From Promethearchaeota archaeon (GTDB taxonomy: Archaea > Asgardarchaeota > Lokiarchaeia > Sigyniarchaeales > SOKP01), in contig JAEOUA010000011.1 of assembly GCA_016839555.1 (NCBI GenBank), forward strand, positions 62,001 to 126,000: DNA of 64,000 nt, read 5' to 3'. Of this stretch, positions 18,250 to 26,845 are shown one piece after another. The stretch's first letter is position 1, and each line of letters starts with the position of its first letter. Both the position numbers and the translations under genes were made by a program. The notes under the pieces are model-generated. The model did not search any database. It had not been told where the DNA came from and saw nothing but the letters and a program-made list of their open reading frames with translations.

Positions 18250-19497
18250 TTAACTTATTAAGCTTCGAATTGTTGAAATAATCTTATCCAAGTCTTTTTT
18301 ATTCAATCCAGGATGGGGAGAGATTGTCAATACTTTTTTGAGAACATTTTCAGCGATAGGACATAATCCTTCTTCATAATTCGCAGTACCTTGATATAAA
18401 GGACAATCAAAAGGGCAATGGGTTCTATGACCATGACCTATCTTATTTCTATATGAAGGTTCCAAATACATTGGTGTATCAAATAAAGGATCTGCCATAA
18501 TCCCATTTTTGACTAAAGTTTTCCACAATTCATCTCTCGTTAAATTAGCTTTAGTTTCATTTATTTTAATTACATATTCATTAAATACGTGCATTACATT
18601 TTCTGGAACATATGGTAATTCTATATTCTTAAGATTGGCAAGCCCAATCGACAAATATGCAGAGTTTTCAATTCTTCTTTGATTTAGTAAATCTATTTTT
18701 TCCATCTGAGCAATACCTACTGCTGATGTTAATTCGGTAGGTTTATAATTATATCCTAATATTTCTGCGGTTCCGATAAGTCTACCATTTCTTTGGGTTC
18801 CATAATGATGATTTCGCTCACTTATTGATTCTGCCAATTCTTCATTATTCGTAGTAATCATTCCTCCTTCACCCGTAAATAATTGTTTCCCTGCTCCAAA
18901 ACTGAAGCATGCTATATCCCCAAAAGTACCAATTTTTTTACCGGAATATTTTGCACCCATTGCTAAAGCGCAATCTTCTATAACAATTAAATTATTTTCT
19001 TCACCAATTTTTTTTATTTGATCTATTTCTGCTGGGCAACCATAGATGTGGACGGCAATAATTGCTTTAGTTCTTTCCGTAATTTTTTTACTCAAATCAT
19101 TAGGATCCATATTTAATGTTCTAGGATTAATATCAACAAAAATAGGAATGGCATTATTATAGACAATACAATTTGCAGTTGCTAAAGAAGAAATTGCAGG
19201 TATTAAAACTTCATCTCCGGGACCTGCTAGTGTTGCCATACATAAAGATAATGCTGTACTTTCAGAACTCGTGGCTATTGCAAATTTTGCATCTTGATAT
19301 TTGGCAACTTTATTTTCAAAAATTTTTGTTTTATTGCCAATTTTGGTTCCAAGTCTTTTTGATCTTATAACTTCTAAAACTTGCATTTCCTCCTCTTCAC
19401 CAATCCAGAATGCATCTAAATATTTATCCGCCGCTATGAGGAGACCTTTAAGAAATTCTTTATCCCCTAATTTTTCTATATCCAATTTAATTTTCAC
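18250..19497 (-). CDS. DegT/DnrJ/EryC1/StrS-family PLP aminotransferase
   Basis: The 415-residue protein is a sugar aminotransferase or AHBA-synthase-type enzyme of the DegT family. Landmarks: ATSSESTALSLCM (phosphate-binding region), PGDEVLIPA, VHIYGCPAEID, IEDCALAMGAKYSGKKIGTF with the PLP-pyridine Asp175, and FSFGAGKQLFTGEGGMI with the internal-aldimine Lys204. Such enzymes transfer an amino group to a keto-sugar or keto-cyclitol. The cysteine-containing stretch CPFDCPLYQG..EGLCP near the C terminus resembles that of AHBA-synthase-like members. Its start overlaps the end of the FGGY kinase gene by 11 bp, so the two work as a unit. Confidence 0.9.
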   Translation of the reverse strand: MKIKLDIEKLGDKEFLKGLLIAADKYLDAFWIGEEEEMQVLEVIRSKRLGTKIGNKTKIFENKVAKYQDAKFAIATSSESTALSLCMATLAGPGDEVLIPAISSLATANCIVYNNAIPIFVDINPRTLNMDPNDLSKKITERTKAIIAVHIYGCPAEIDQIKKIGEENNLIVIEDCALAMGAKYSGKKIGTFGDIACFSFGAGKQLFTGEGGMITTNNEELAESISERNHHYGTQRNGRLIGTAEILGYNYKPTELTSAVGIAQMEKIDLLNQRRIENSAYLSIGLANLKNIELPYVPENVMHVFNEYVIKINETKANLTRDELWKTLVKNGIMADPLFDTPMYLEPSYRNKIGHGHRTHCPFDCPLYQGTANYEEGLCPIAENVLKKVLTISPHPGLNKKDLDKIISTIRSLIS

Positions 19498-20929
19498 CTT
19501 TATTAAAAAAATGAGATTCTAGTTCCATATATTTTTTAAAATATTTATCATATTCCTCAACATTTTTAGGATCTGGGTTAGTAATATCTATTATTTCTAT
19601 CCAATCTATTATGTGCGTGAAATGTTCGAAAACCCCTACCCCATATCCAGCTAAAAAAGCATCTGCCAAAGCAACATTATTTTCTATATAAATTTGAGGT
19701 TTACCTACAATATCACTTACAATTTGTCTCCAGATTTTACTCTTTGCCCCTCCTCCTGTCGCGATAATTCTCCCTTTAAGTGGATCTTTCTTAAATTTTT
19801 CTAATCCTTGTCGAATAGCATATCCCCATGATTCTAGAATTGCTCGATAGAAATGTTTTTTTGTATGTGCTATAGATAAACCATAAATTATCCCTCTTGC
19901 TTTAGGATCATAGGTGGGGGTTCGCTTTCCGCGAAGATAGGGAATAAAAATTAATCCCTCCGATCCGAGAGGTATTTTTTCCGCTTCCTTATCAAGCTCT
20001 TGGTATATATTATTTTGAAATTTACTCATCTCATATTGACAAAAGTTATTTCTGAACCATTTTAACGATTCCCCAGTTGTTAATAGATAGGTTAATAAAG
20101 TTATTAATGGAAACTTACCCATTGCTATTTTTTCTAATTCTTGATGAAGTATTACACAATAGCCAGCCGTTCCATAATTTATAACACAATCGTTCTTATT
20201 AATGGCGCCAACACCAAGCATATTAGCAAAAGAATCCGCAGTACCAACTATTACTGGGATGCTTTTTTTAAGGTTAGTTTCTTTTGCCGCTTTTTGAGTG
20301 ACCTTTCCAATGATTTTTACAGCGGGATATTTAGGTGGAATAATAGATGGAGGGATTCCTAATTTTTCACAGAGCCCATTATATAAACCAATAAAACTTG
20401 TTGCAGATAAATTATCAATAGAATATTTATTTGTTAATTTGTATGTAATATAATTATGACTACTCAGAATCATCTCGGTGTCCTTAAATTTTTCAGGTTC
20501 ATGGGTTTTAAACCATAGTAATTTAGGGAGTATTTCTTCTGATGTTAGTTCTAAATGATAATTATCTTTAATGAATTTTACTTCATTGATGCATCTATTA
20601 TCAGAATAAAGTATTGCATTTCTCAGAGGCTTTCCCTCCTTACTAATCGGACATAAATCAGGATATGAGCCACTCACTCCAATTGCTTTAATATTAGAAG
20701 GTTCGATCTTCCCTTTTTTTAATAGATCTTTAACAATTTTAATGAAATGTTCCCACCAATCTTTCTCTGGATCTTGTTCTGCCCACCCTGGTTTTGGAGT
20801 TATAATATTATGTTCCAGCGAAGAATCCGCTACAATTTTCCCCTCTATATTAATTATCAAACCTCTAACTATTGTGGTTCCTATATCAACTCCAAGTAAA
20901 AAGTCCGATTTCTTCGTTTTTTCTGAGAT
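19487..20929 (-). CDS. FGGY-family carbohydrate kinase with apparent non-AUG start
   Basis: An ATP-dependent kinase of the xylulokinase/glycerol-kinase family, about 480 residues. Visible motifs: SDFLLGVDIGTT (N-terminal phosphate loop), PGWAEQDPEKDWW, IGVSGSYPDL, GTADSFANMLG, and FIPYLRGKRTPTYDPKARG, then ATGGGAKSKIW (adenosine loop). The first canonical start codon (TTG at 20860) would delete the GVDIGTT motif. The open frame reaches back to a TGA at 20936-20938 and holds no ATG, GTG or TTG. The best placed start is ATC at 20927-20929, six bases after GGAAGTGA. A frameshift in a run of six A from a GTG at 20939 is the alternative. The substrate is probably a sugar or cyclitol tied to the overlapping aminotransferase. 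Confidence 0.85.
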   Translation of the reverse strand: MSEKTKKSDFLLGVDIGTTIVRGLIINIEGKIVADSSLEHNIITPKPGWAEQDPEKDWWEHFIKIVKDLLKKGKIEPSNIKAIGVSGSYPDLCPISKEGKPLRNAILYSDNRCINEVKFIKDNYHLELTSEEILPKLLWFKTHEPEKFKDTEMILSSHNYITYKLTNKYSIDNLSATSFIGLYNGLCEKLGIPPSIIPPKYPAVKIIGKVTQKAAKETNLKKSIPVIVGTADSFANMLGVGAINKNDCVINYGTAGYCVILHQELEKIAMGKFPLITLLTYLLTTGESLKWFRNNFCQYEMSKFQNNIYQELDKEAEKIPLGSEGLIFIPYLRGKRTPTYDPKARGIIYGLSIAHTKKHFYRAILESWGYAIRQGLEKFKKDPLKGRIIATGGGAKSKIWRQIVSDIVGKPQIYIENNVALADAFLAGYGVGVFEHFTHIIDWIEIIDITNPDPKNVEEYDKYFKKYMELESHFFNKGEN

Positions 20930-20935
20930 AAGAAT

Positions 20936-20943
20936 TCACTTCC
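20936..20943 (-). promoter_or_regulatory. Shine-Dalgarno GGAAGTGA before the FGGY kinase
   Basis: The only SD-like sequence near the 5' end of the kinase gene. It is spaced six bases from an ATC codon in frame with the kinase, which supports that codon as the start despite being non-canonical. Confidence 0.5.
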
Positions 20944-21154
20944 TATATTAATTTAGTTTTTTCCTTTAATTATTATTAAAAATAAGATATATTCCTAATT
21001 AAGAGATTTATCTATTTTTACGCAACTGTTTAACTATATTAATAATTTCAATATGAATTTTTCGATATCTAAGTATTTTTAGAAAAATTTGATTTAGTAA
21101 ATGAATATGGATCTATTTTTCAATAATTATTTTAGCTTCAAATTTATATATCTA

Positions 21155-22273
21155 TTATTTCTCAATAATAGTTTCTTCAATAGCAGTACCAAAGTGAGTG
21201 GCTCCTGGCCCAATATGTACTAATACTTTATCTCCTTCTTTTAGATCTACAACAGATTTCGCATCCCCTTCTGGATCTACAAGACGAATAGTTTCCGCGT
21301 TTTGACAGATACAACTTATAGGAATTTTTTTCCCAGCTTGCTCCGATTGCATTTCAAATCTTAACATAGGACGAGTTTCGATTTTAACCCTTCCCACAGA
21401 CGCAATTCTAACTGCTCCTTTCGAATTTATCACTAAAACCTTATCTCCACCTTTTATTTCACTTAGGTACTTAGTTCTATATAATTCTTCTTTATTTCGA
21501 TCCTCTTCTGGTACTAATATATACGCAGATACATCTCCTGCATTTACCCGGAAAGGCCGCGAAGCTACAAATTGCGTCTCAAATACTTCTGCATGAATTA
21601 AAGCAAATCCTTTTGCGGTACTTCCCACTAACATTCCTTCCCCAGGTAAAAGTAATGAAGTAGTATCTACACAAACTCTATCACTCTCTGGGATGGCCTG
21701 AATATTTAGTATTTCTGCCTCTTTCAATTCAATCTTAAATCCGACTCCAATCAAATTCTTAAGTTCAATAATATCATTTGCCGTTTTGGGAGTAAATAAG
21801 ATTCCATCAACGCCAATTTCCAGGGTTTTCAGCATTAATTCCGCTTCCGCTAAATTTTCTACTTTGGCAATTAATTCCGTATCCTTTTTATGCATTTCTG
21901 CGATTAAATTCTCAAAAGGAATAATTTTCCAATCCGATGCGGATACTATTATAAAATTTAGTTTAGTATTATTGGATAATCTCTTAATTTCCAATTCATC
22001 TTCTTTAGATTTTAGTTCTTTATAATATCCTATACTTTTTTTGATATCTTTTTCCTCTAAAATTCGTTCTAATTCAGTAAGATCCTTATAAATAACATAA
22101 TCAACATCCAATTCAGAATTCCATCCGAAAGTTTTTACCCGTTCTATATTTTTAAATTCCGAAAGGGTATTATTTGATACAAGAAAATTTAAAATATCTC
22201 TATTAAATGCCTCTTGAACAAGTTCTTTAAAATCTTCTTCCTTTTTTTGAAAATTGAGTATAATTCTTTTCAT
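21155..22273 (-). CDS. aroB': 3-dehydroquinate synthase II (archaeal shikimate entry)
   Basis: The 372-residue protein matches the archaeal DHQ synthase II family, which deaminates and cyclises 2-amino-3,7-dideoxy-D-threo-hept-6-ulosonate to 3-dehydroquinate using NAD. The diagnostic C-terminal half is present: VCVDTTSLLLPGEGMLVG, SRPFRVNAGDVSAYILVP, a KYLSEIKGGDKVLVIN block and the closing VGRVKIETRPMLRFE. The N-terminal half is a Rossmann-like region with a variable, Lys/Glu-rich segment. I chose the ATG at 22273. The upstream TTG (22291) adds six residues without support. No other shikimate genes are beside it, although an aminotransferase/kinase pair lies downstream on the same strand. 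Confidence 0.93.
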   Translation of the reverse strand: MKRIILNFQKKEEDFKELVQEAFNRDILNFLVSNNTLSEFKNIERVKTFGWNSELDVDYVIYKDLTELERILEEKDIKKSIGYYKELKSKEDELEIKRLSNNTKLNFIIVSASDWKIIPFENLIAEMHKKDTELIAKVENLAEAELMLKTLEIGVDGILFTPKTANDIIELKNLIGVGFKIELKEAEILNIQAIPESDRVCVDTTSLLLPGEGMLVGSTAKGFALIHAEVFETQFVASRPFRVNAGDVSAYILVPEEDRNKEELYRTKYLSEIKGGDKVLVINSKGAVRIASVGRVKIETRPMLRFEMQSEQAGKKIPISCICQNAETIRLVDPEGDAKSVVDLKEGDKVLVHIGPGATHFGTAIEETIIEK

Positions 22274-22393
22274 TTTTGAATCATTTTTCAAATTCTAAAC
22301 TAGAAAAATATTTCTAATTTAAATAATCTTATATTCTCAAAATTTTACTTTCTTTTTTACTTTAGATCGAAGATTTTAAAACTTTTTAGAAAA

Positions 22394-22408
22394 TTTTTCT
22401 TTAAATAT
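22394..22408 (+). promoter_or_regulatory. T-tract/TATA promoter for the gene at 22465
   Basis: TTTTTCTTTAAATAT, a close match to the element that precedes many genes in this window. It is about 57 bases before the chosen ATG. Confidence 0.6.
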
Positions 22409-22464
22409 GATTGAAAAATGATTGTTATAACAAAATAGAAATATTAATTAAAAAGATAAAGAAA

Positions 22465-22824
22465 ATGGAAGAAATATATATAGTTGAGGGCAAAAGTCAA
22501 GGAAAAAAATATGCCAAATATATATTCTATGGTATAATCGCGTTTTTAGCCATATACATGCCTTTTTTTGGAAGTGATCTAAGATATCAATTAGGAGCAA
22601 TCTTCGATATGGCTTTCAATATAATTGGTTGGTTTTGCGTTTTTGGGGGTATAATTTATATCCTTTTGGGAGTTTTGGGGCTATTTGGAAGAAATATCTT
22701 AATCGGAAGAATCATTATAGGAGCATTATTACTGTGGGTTGGTTGTTGGATGACGGGAATTGCTATTAATTTTTTTGGGGTTGATTTCGGAGGTTCATCT
22801 GCTTCATCTAAAGGATATCATTAA
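22465..22824 (+). CDS. Small membrane protein, unknown
   Basis: A 119-residue protein with about three hydrophobic helices (YIFYGIIAFLAIYMPFF, a second from IIGWFCVFGGIIYIL, a third from IIIGALLLWVGCW) and a Gly/Ser-rich tail. I use the ATG at 22465, because the TTG at 22411 lies only a few bases from the TATA element at 22394-22408 and would be inside the untranscribed region. No family recognised. It is convergent with the 384-aa gene. Confidence 0.55.
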   Translation: MEEIYIVEGKSQGKKYAKYIFYGIIAFLAIYMPFFGSDLRYQLGAIFDMAFNIIGWFCVFGGIIYILLGVLGLFGRNILIGRIIIGALLLWVGCWMTGIAINFFGVDFGGSSASSKGYH

Positions 22825-22891
22825 AAAAAAGAGGTTCGCCGAAAAAAATCCCGCTTTTTTATTATTAAGTTTCTTTATTATATGCTGTAAA

Positions 22892-24046
22892 TTATAGATT
22901 CTTTTCAATTGCATCTAATTCCTTTAAGATCCACTTCTTAAACTTAGCAAAATCAGAAACAGAAGGGATTTTACCCTTCTCAGAAGAATCTTTAGCTACA
23001 TTTCTCTGATTAAATATTTTTGTATTCGTTTTTTTGGATTTAGAATCAATTGTGCCTGATATTAATTCAGTTATTATCTTTTGAGGGATTTTTAATTTTG
23101 TTAAAATTTCTTCGAATTCTATATAATCGTTTTCTTGTAATTCATATTTTGTTTGGTTCATTTTTATCCATTCCTCTAAAAAATCTTTTGGAATACCCTC
23201 CTTCCAATGATGTTTTCTAAGATAATTATATAATAATTGGGGAGAGTATAGTTCACTTAGTTCTAAATTACTCTTATTAACATGTTTATCTTGATATTCA
23301 TGAAGCGATTGGATGAATTCTTCTCTCAGCTTTTTATTATGATTAGTAATAATATCAAATTCTCCGGAGAAATCAATAATTTTCTCAGGGGGCTTATAAA
23401 ATCTTTTTCTTTTTGTTAAAATGTCCTCAGGGAGGGTTATATTATAATAATTTTTAGTAAATTCTAAAATTTTAGGAAATTCATCTTCATCATAATTCTT
23501 TAGTATTTTTGATAAATTAATCGAGTCGGGATTCTTATTTAATTCTATATATAATTGATTAGCGGTGATCTTGATGTTTTGAAGGTTGTCTCGAAGAATC
23601 TCAATATTATCTGCCAATGAAATCAAGATTTGCTCAAATTTTAAGTCAACATTACTAAAATCATAATTAAGGAATTTATCCGTCTTTTTATTGTAAAAAA
23701 TATAGTGATTATTACTCTCTGACAACAAATTAGTTATATTCTGATTCACATTAAGGATACAATGCACATCCTTCAATTCTAATAGGTCTTTCGCCTTTTT
23801 TTTGTCTAAATTATAAATTAAATAGAAATTTGGAGTATGAATATCTGAATAAGAATCATTTAATATGACTTCTTTAAGGTCATAAAGGGCGGTAGATTCT
23901 AAATCAATTAAATTATAGCCAATAGTAAAGACTTCTAATCCTCTAAGATTTTTTAAATCTACATAGGGATAAATTACCAGATTTTTTTGTTGAAAAAATA
24001 ATAAATGCAGGAATTCCGGTTTAATGAAATCGAATGCTGTATCCAT
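22892..24046 (-). CDS. Unknown 384-aa protein in the GTPase/Roadblock operon
   Basis: I do not recognise this protein. It has no signal peptide, TM helix or cysteine motif. The first 150 residues alternate strands and helices. About 155-300 is helical and charged (a DNIEILRDNLQNIKI heptad-like stretch and an EFIQSLHEYQDKHVN helix). The C terminus is Lys-rich with a possible final helix (FKKWILKELDAIEKN). It follows the small-GTPase gene by 60 bp on the same strand with no clear promoter between, so it is probably co-expressed and could be an effector or regulator of the GTPase (inference). Confidence 0.7.
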   Translation of the reverse strand: MDTAFDFIKPEFLHLLFFQQKNLVIYPYVDLKNLRGLEVFTIGYNLIDLESTALYDLKEVILNDSYSDIHTPNFYLIYNLDKKKAKDLLELKDVHCILNVNQNITNLLSESNNHYIFYNKKTDKFLNYDFSNVDLKFEQILISLADNIEILRDNLQNIKITANQLYIELNKNPDSINLSKILKNYDEDEFPKILEFTKNYYNITLPEDILTKRKRFYKPPEKIIDFSGEFDIITNHNKKLREEFIQSLHEYQDKHVNKSNLELSELYSPQLLYNYLRKHHWKEGIPKDFLEEWIKMNQTKYELQENDYIEFEEILTKLKIPQKIITELISGTIDSKSKKTNTKIFNQRNVAKDSSEKGKIPSVSDFAKFKKWILKELDAIEKNL

Positions 24047-24106
24047 TTGCCTCCCTTAATTGGTTGTTTAATTAATATTAGAATATATAAAAAGAACTTG
24101 AAATAA

Positions 24107-24763
24107 CTATTTGGAATTAAATACATTGAATAAAACTTGCCCTAATAAATCTCGAAAAGTTTCAGCAACATTCTTTCCTTTTAATGCAACAGTTCTATAC
24201 ACTACAAATGTTCCATCAGAATATTTCTCTTCTTGTGGTAATCCTAATTTCTTTTTAAACTCATCAATCTTAATTTTATTTTCTATATCTCTCTTATTAA
24301 GCTGAATAACATACGGAATTCTTCGCGGACTGGCGAAGCTGAGTAATTCACGAAAACTTCGTTTATTTTGTTCGAGCTTATCTTTCTCTGAATCTCCCAC
24401 AAATACGATTCCATCAGCTCCTTCCAAGACATATTCTCTAGTAGAAAGAAAACGCTCCTGACCCGTACAAGTGACGATATGAACAATAATAGTATAATCA
24501 ATACCATTCACGCTTGCTTCAAAAGATAGAAACATAGAATCCTGCCATAATGTTCTTCCATCTTCCGTTTCAATCGAATAGCCATCCGTAATACGATTAT
24601 GATCAAATTTCTCCTTCAACCTAAAAAAATTGGTAGTCTTTCCAGACTCTCCAGGACCCCAATACACAATTTTTAACTGAATAATATTTCCTAATAAAAT
24701 TCCTGTAGAATCTATAGATACTTCTGAACTTATATTTTCATTTTCTACGTGTTTTTTCATCAT
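24107..24763 (-). CDS. Ras-superfamily small GTPase, MglA/Arf-like
   Basis: A 218-residue GTPase. P-loop GPGESGKTT at 36-44, switch-II region TCTGQERF at 98-105, GADGIVFVGD strand and helix, the guanine-specificity motif QLNKRD at 154-159, and a VALKGKNV segment at the SAK position. The DxxG aspartate of ordinary Ras proteins is absent: the loop reads HIVTCTGQERF. MglA-type GTPases also vary here. I take the ATG at 24763 because GGTGAT (24771-24776) sits seven bases upstream, while the in-frame GTG at 24775 overlaps that ribosome-binding site. The Roadblock gene lies directly upstream, as in bacterial mglBA pairs. It probably cycles on a membrane or polarity scaffold (inference). Confidence 0.92.
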   Translation of the reverse strand: MMKKHVENENISSEVSIDSTGILLGNIIQLKIVYWGPGESGKTTNFFRLKEKFDHNRITDGYSIETEDGRTLWQDSMFLSFEASVNGIDYTIIVHIVTCTGQERFLSTREYVLEGADGIVFVGDSEKDKLEQNKRSFRELLSFASPRRIPYVIQLNKRDIENKIKIDEFKKKLGLPQEEKYSDGTFVVYRTVALKGKNVAETFRDLLGQVLFNVFNSK

Positions 24764-24770
24764 TAATAAA

Positions 24771-24776
24771 ATCACC
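24771..24776 (-). promoter_or_regulatory. Shine-Dalgarno GGTGAT deciding the GTPase start
   Basis: GGTGAT preceded by AAA is complementary to the archaeal 16S rRNA 3' end. The seven-base spacing to the ATG at 24763 favours that codon over the GTG at 24775, which lies inside the site. Confidence 0.6.
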
Positions 24777-24792
24777 TTTAAGTATAGGCTTA

Positions 24793-25338
24793 TTAAATAG
24801 TACCTATTTTATCGCCGAATAATTGTTTTTTCAATGTCTTGATATGATCTTTTAATTCATCTTCATTCATTTTTAACACATTTTTAATAGGGATAGAATT
24901 TTCAATTTCTCTTTTTATTGCTGTCGCAAATCGTTGCATCTGTAGGATTAATACACCAATGTTTACATTATTATCAGTTAAAAGAACAATGAGGATTTGT
25001 CGCTTTCTTTCGTTTCCAATATTTACATCAATAATGGATTTGACAAATAATCGCATATTATTGTAAATTATAGTGGCTCGATCTAAGTAATCCGCCTCGA
25101 AAAAATCTTGCCCTTGTCGTGCAACTCCGTATAATGCTGCTCCCAAGGAAGAGAGGTTCCAATAATTCAATCCTTTATCAAACTGAGGATCCAATGCGAT
25201 TATTTTGGCATCTTGATCAACAGCAATTAATCCATAGATATAACCTTTCCGCGTAAGTTTACCATAGCTCATTCTGATTTCGCTCAGAATATCGCTAATC
25301 GTATTTTCATATAATACTTTCGGAATTGTTTCTGTCAT
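24793..25338 (-). CDS. Roadblock/LC7-domain protein (MglB-like), GTPase partner
   Basis: The 181-residue protein has the Roadblock fold order: an N-terminal helix, strand YIYGLIAVDQDAKIIALD, the central helix NLSSLGAALYGVARQGQDFF, the strand/helix ATIIYNNMRLFVKSI, strand RQILIVLLTDNNVNIGVLI and a long C-terminal helix. MglB-type Roadblock dimers act as GAPs or scaffolds for MglA-type GTPases. It is the first gene of the operon, with the GTPase gene 29 bp downstream. A promoter of the local type lies 45 bp upstream. A basic C-terminal helical tail (residues 145-180) extends beyond the core domain. Confidence 0.85.
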   Translation of the reverse strand: MTETIPKVLYENTISDILSEIRMSYGKLTRKGYIYGLIAVDQDAKIIALDPQFDKGLNYWNLSSLGAALYGVARQGQDFFEADYLDRATIIYNNMRLFVKSIIDVNIGNERKRQILIVLLTDNNVNIGVLILQMQRFATAIKREIENSIPIKNVLKMNEDELKDHIKTLKKQLFGDKIGTI

Positions 25339-25382
25339 GTTCTCAACTCAAAACTTTTTTTGAAAGATATAAAAAATAAATC

Positions 25383-25396
25383 TATATAAAGAAAAA
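25383..25396 (-). promoter_or_regulatory. T-tract/TATA promoter of the Roadblock-GTPase operon
   Basis: On the minus strand it reads TTTTTCTTTATATA, about 45 bases before the Roadblock ATG. It lies between this operon and the divergent GNAT gene, whose own element is at 25426-25442. Confidence 0.6.
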
Positions 25397-25425
25397 GTCG
25401 AAAATTATAATTTTTCATTTTTTGA

Positions 25426-25442
25426 TTTTTTCCTTTAAATAT
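25426..25442 (+). promoter_or_regulatory. T-tract/TATA promoter of the GNAT gene at 25497
   Basis: TTTTTTCCTTTAAATAT, about 55 bases before the ATG. Confidence 0.62.
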
Positions 25443-25496
25443 AAATGAGAGATCAAAAGGGTATAATTTTTTAAAAACCAGTAAAATGGTGTTTAA

Positions 25497-26744
25497 ATGG
25501 TAGAAACAATTCCTACTGCATATATTCCAAAACAAAAAGTAATTTTAAGTGAAATTAATCCCCCATATGCACAAAATTTTATAAATCCATTCTTAGAATT
25601 CACTAATTTACATCTTTTTGAAGAATTCAAACTTGATGTAAATATTAGAAAGAAAATAAAAAATCGGAAAAACCCTACTTTAAAGTTGGCAGAACCTAAA
25701 CATGCTGAAACTATCGCTGAAATAGTAAAAGAAGACTATGAAGGGACATATCCTTATAAAGAGATGGAAGATCCTACTGAAATTAAAAAAATGATCAATT
25801 CAGGAAAATATAAATTTGTCTTATTTTTAAATGAAAAGAATGAAATTATGGGATCTACTTGTTTTGTTCTTAATTTAAAGGAAAAAAAAGGGTATCTACG
25901 GAGCCTAGTAGTGAGAAAAAAATCTCTTGGGATAGTTGATGCAACTAAAGCTTATGTTGGAAGTTGTTTGGCAATTTGGAATATGTTCAGAGATAAAATA
26001 TTAATTTGGTGGGGTGAAGCACGTACCGCAGATGCAAAATCCCAATATATCAATCGTTTATGTAGCGTTCGACCAATAGCATTTTTACCGAATAAGGATA
26101 TCTTTTATAATAAAATAGAATCAGATTTAGTAATGATTTCTTATGATGAGCGCGTTTTCAGAGAATTTCATAGCAAAAAAAGGCCTAGAATTATCCCTTG
26201 TGTTGCTGGATGCTTTTATTTCTCTAATATGCAATATGACTTAACTATACCCGAAATTATCTTTCCAAAGCTTAAAAAGGAAATGAATCCCTCAAAATTA
26301 ATAAAATTATTCAAAAATCTGAAAGTTCAAAAAACCGTGGATAAATTCAATTACATCACTTATAGATTTACTCTAAAAAACTCTAAATCTTATTTTAAAT
26401 TCTTATTTACACCTCGAGTTAACAATTTTGAGAAAACAGAATATAAAGTGAAGAATTTAGAGGAGTTATTTGTTTTTTTGCAGAAATTTAAAAAAATGGC
26501 GAGAAAACTGGATATTAGATATATGGAAGCGCTTGTTTCGGCTTATGAACCTTCCCATCAAATATTATTTAGAGATTTAGGATTAATTCCACGAGGCTAT
26601 ATCCCTGCATTTCAATATAATAAAAAAAAGAATCATTTTGAAGATTCAATTCTGTTTAATTATTATACAGGAACTCTTTCATATGAACCCGAATTAATTC
26701 CTGAGGGTAAGCAATTGTTAAAATTCTTAAATTTAAAGTTTTGA
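25497..26744 (+). CDS. GNAT-like N-acyltransferase, probably two-domain
   Basis: The 415-residue protein has an N-terminal GNAT pattern after a 60-residue leader: strand LKLAEPKHAETIAEIV, a helix, strand KFVLFLNEKNEIMGSTCFVL, and strand KKGYLRSLVVRKKSLG, where the last part sits at the acetyl-CoA pyrophosphate loop (Q/R-x-x-G-x-A is loosely kept). The second half, with a FNYITYRFTLKNSKSYFKFL segment and an RYMEALVSAYEPSHQILFR helix, could be a second GNAT copy. Acyl acceptor unknown. It diverges from the Roadblock operon. GATAAA-AC-TTTATC right after the stop may be a weak terminator. Confidence 0.72.
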   Translation: MVETIPTAYIPKQKVILSEINPPYAQNFINPFLEFTNLHLFEEFKLDVNIRKKIKNRKNPTLKLAEPKHAETIAEIVKEDYEGTYPYKEMEDPTEIKKMINSGKYKFVLFLNEKNEIMGSTCFVLNLKEKKGYLRSLVVRKKSLGIVDATKAYVGSCLAIWNMFRDKILIWWGEARTADAKSQYINRLCSVRPIAFLPNKDIFYNKIESDLVMISYDERVFREFHSKKRPRIIPCVAGCFYFSNMQYDLTIPEIIFPKLKKEMNPSKLIKLFKNLKVQKTVDKFNYITYRFTLKNSKSYFKFLFTPRVNNFEKTEYKVKNLEELFVFLQKFKKMARKLDIRYMEALVSAYEPSHQILFRDLGLIPRGYIPAFQYNKKKNHFEDSILFNYYTGTLSYEPELIPEGKQLLKFLNLKF

Positions 26745-26800
26745 TAAAACTTTATCGTCATCTTTTTAATTTTTAATATATTTTAAAATTTTTTTTTGGA

Positions 26801-26816
26801 TTTTTTCTTTAAATAT
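26801..26816 (+). promoter_or_regulatory. T-tract/TATA promoter of the gene at 26846
   Basis: TTTTTTCTTTAAATAT, ending 29 bases before the ATG, so the mRNA is probably nearly leaderless. Confidence 0.65.
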
Positions 26817-26845
26817 GAATAAAAAAAATATATGATAGAATTATT

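Noticed and set aside
22826..22862. GAGGTTCGCCG..CCCGC patch between convergent genes as a two-way terminator
   Set aside because: The arms do not pair well enough to claim a hairpin; only A and T tracts remain.
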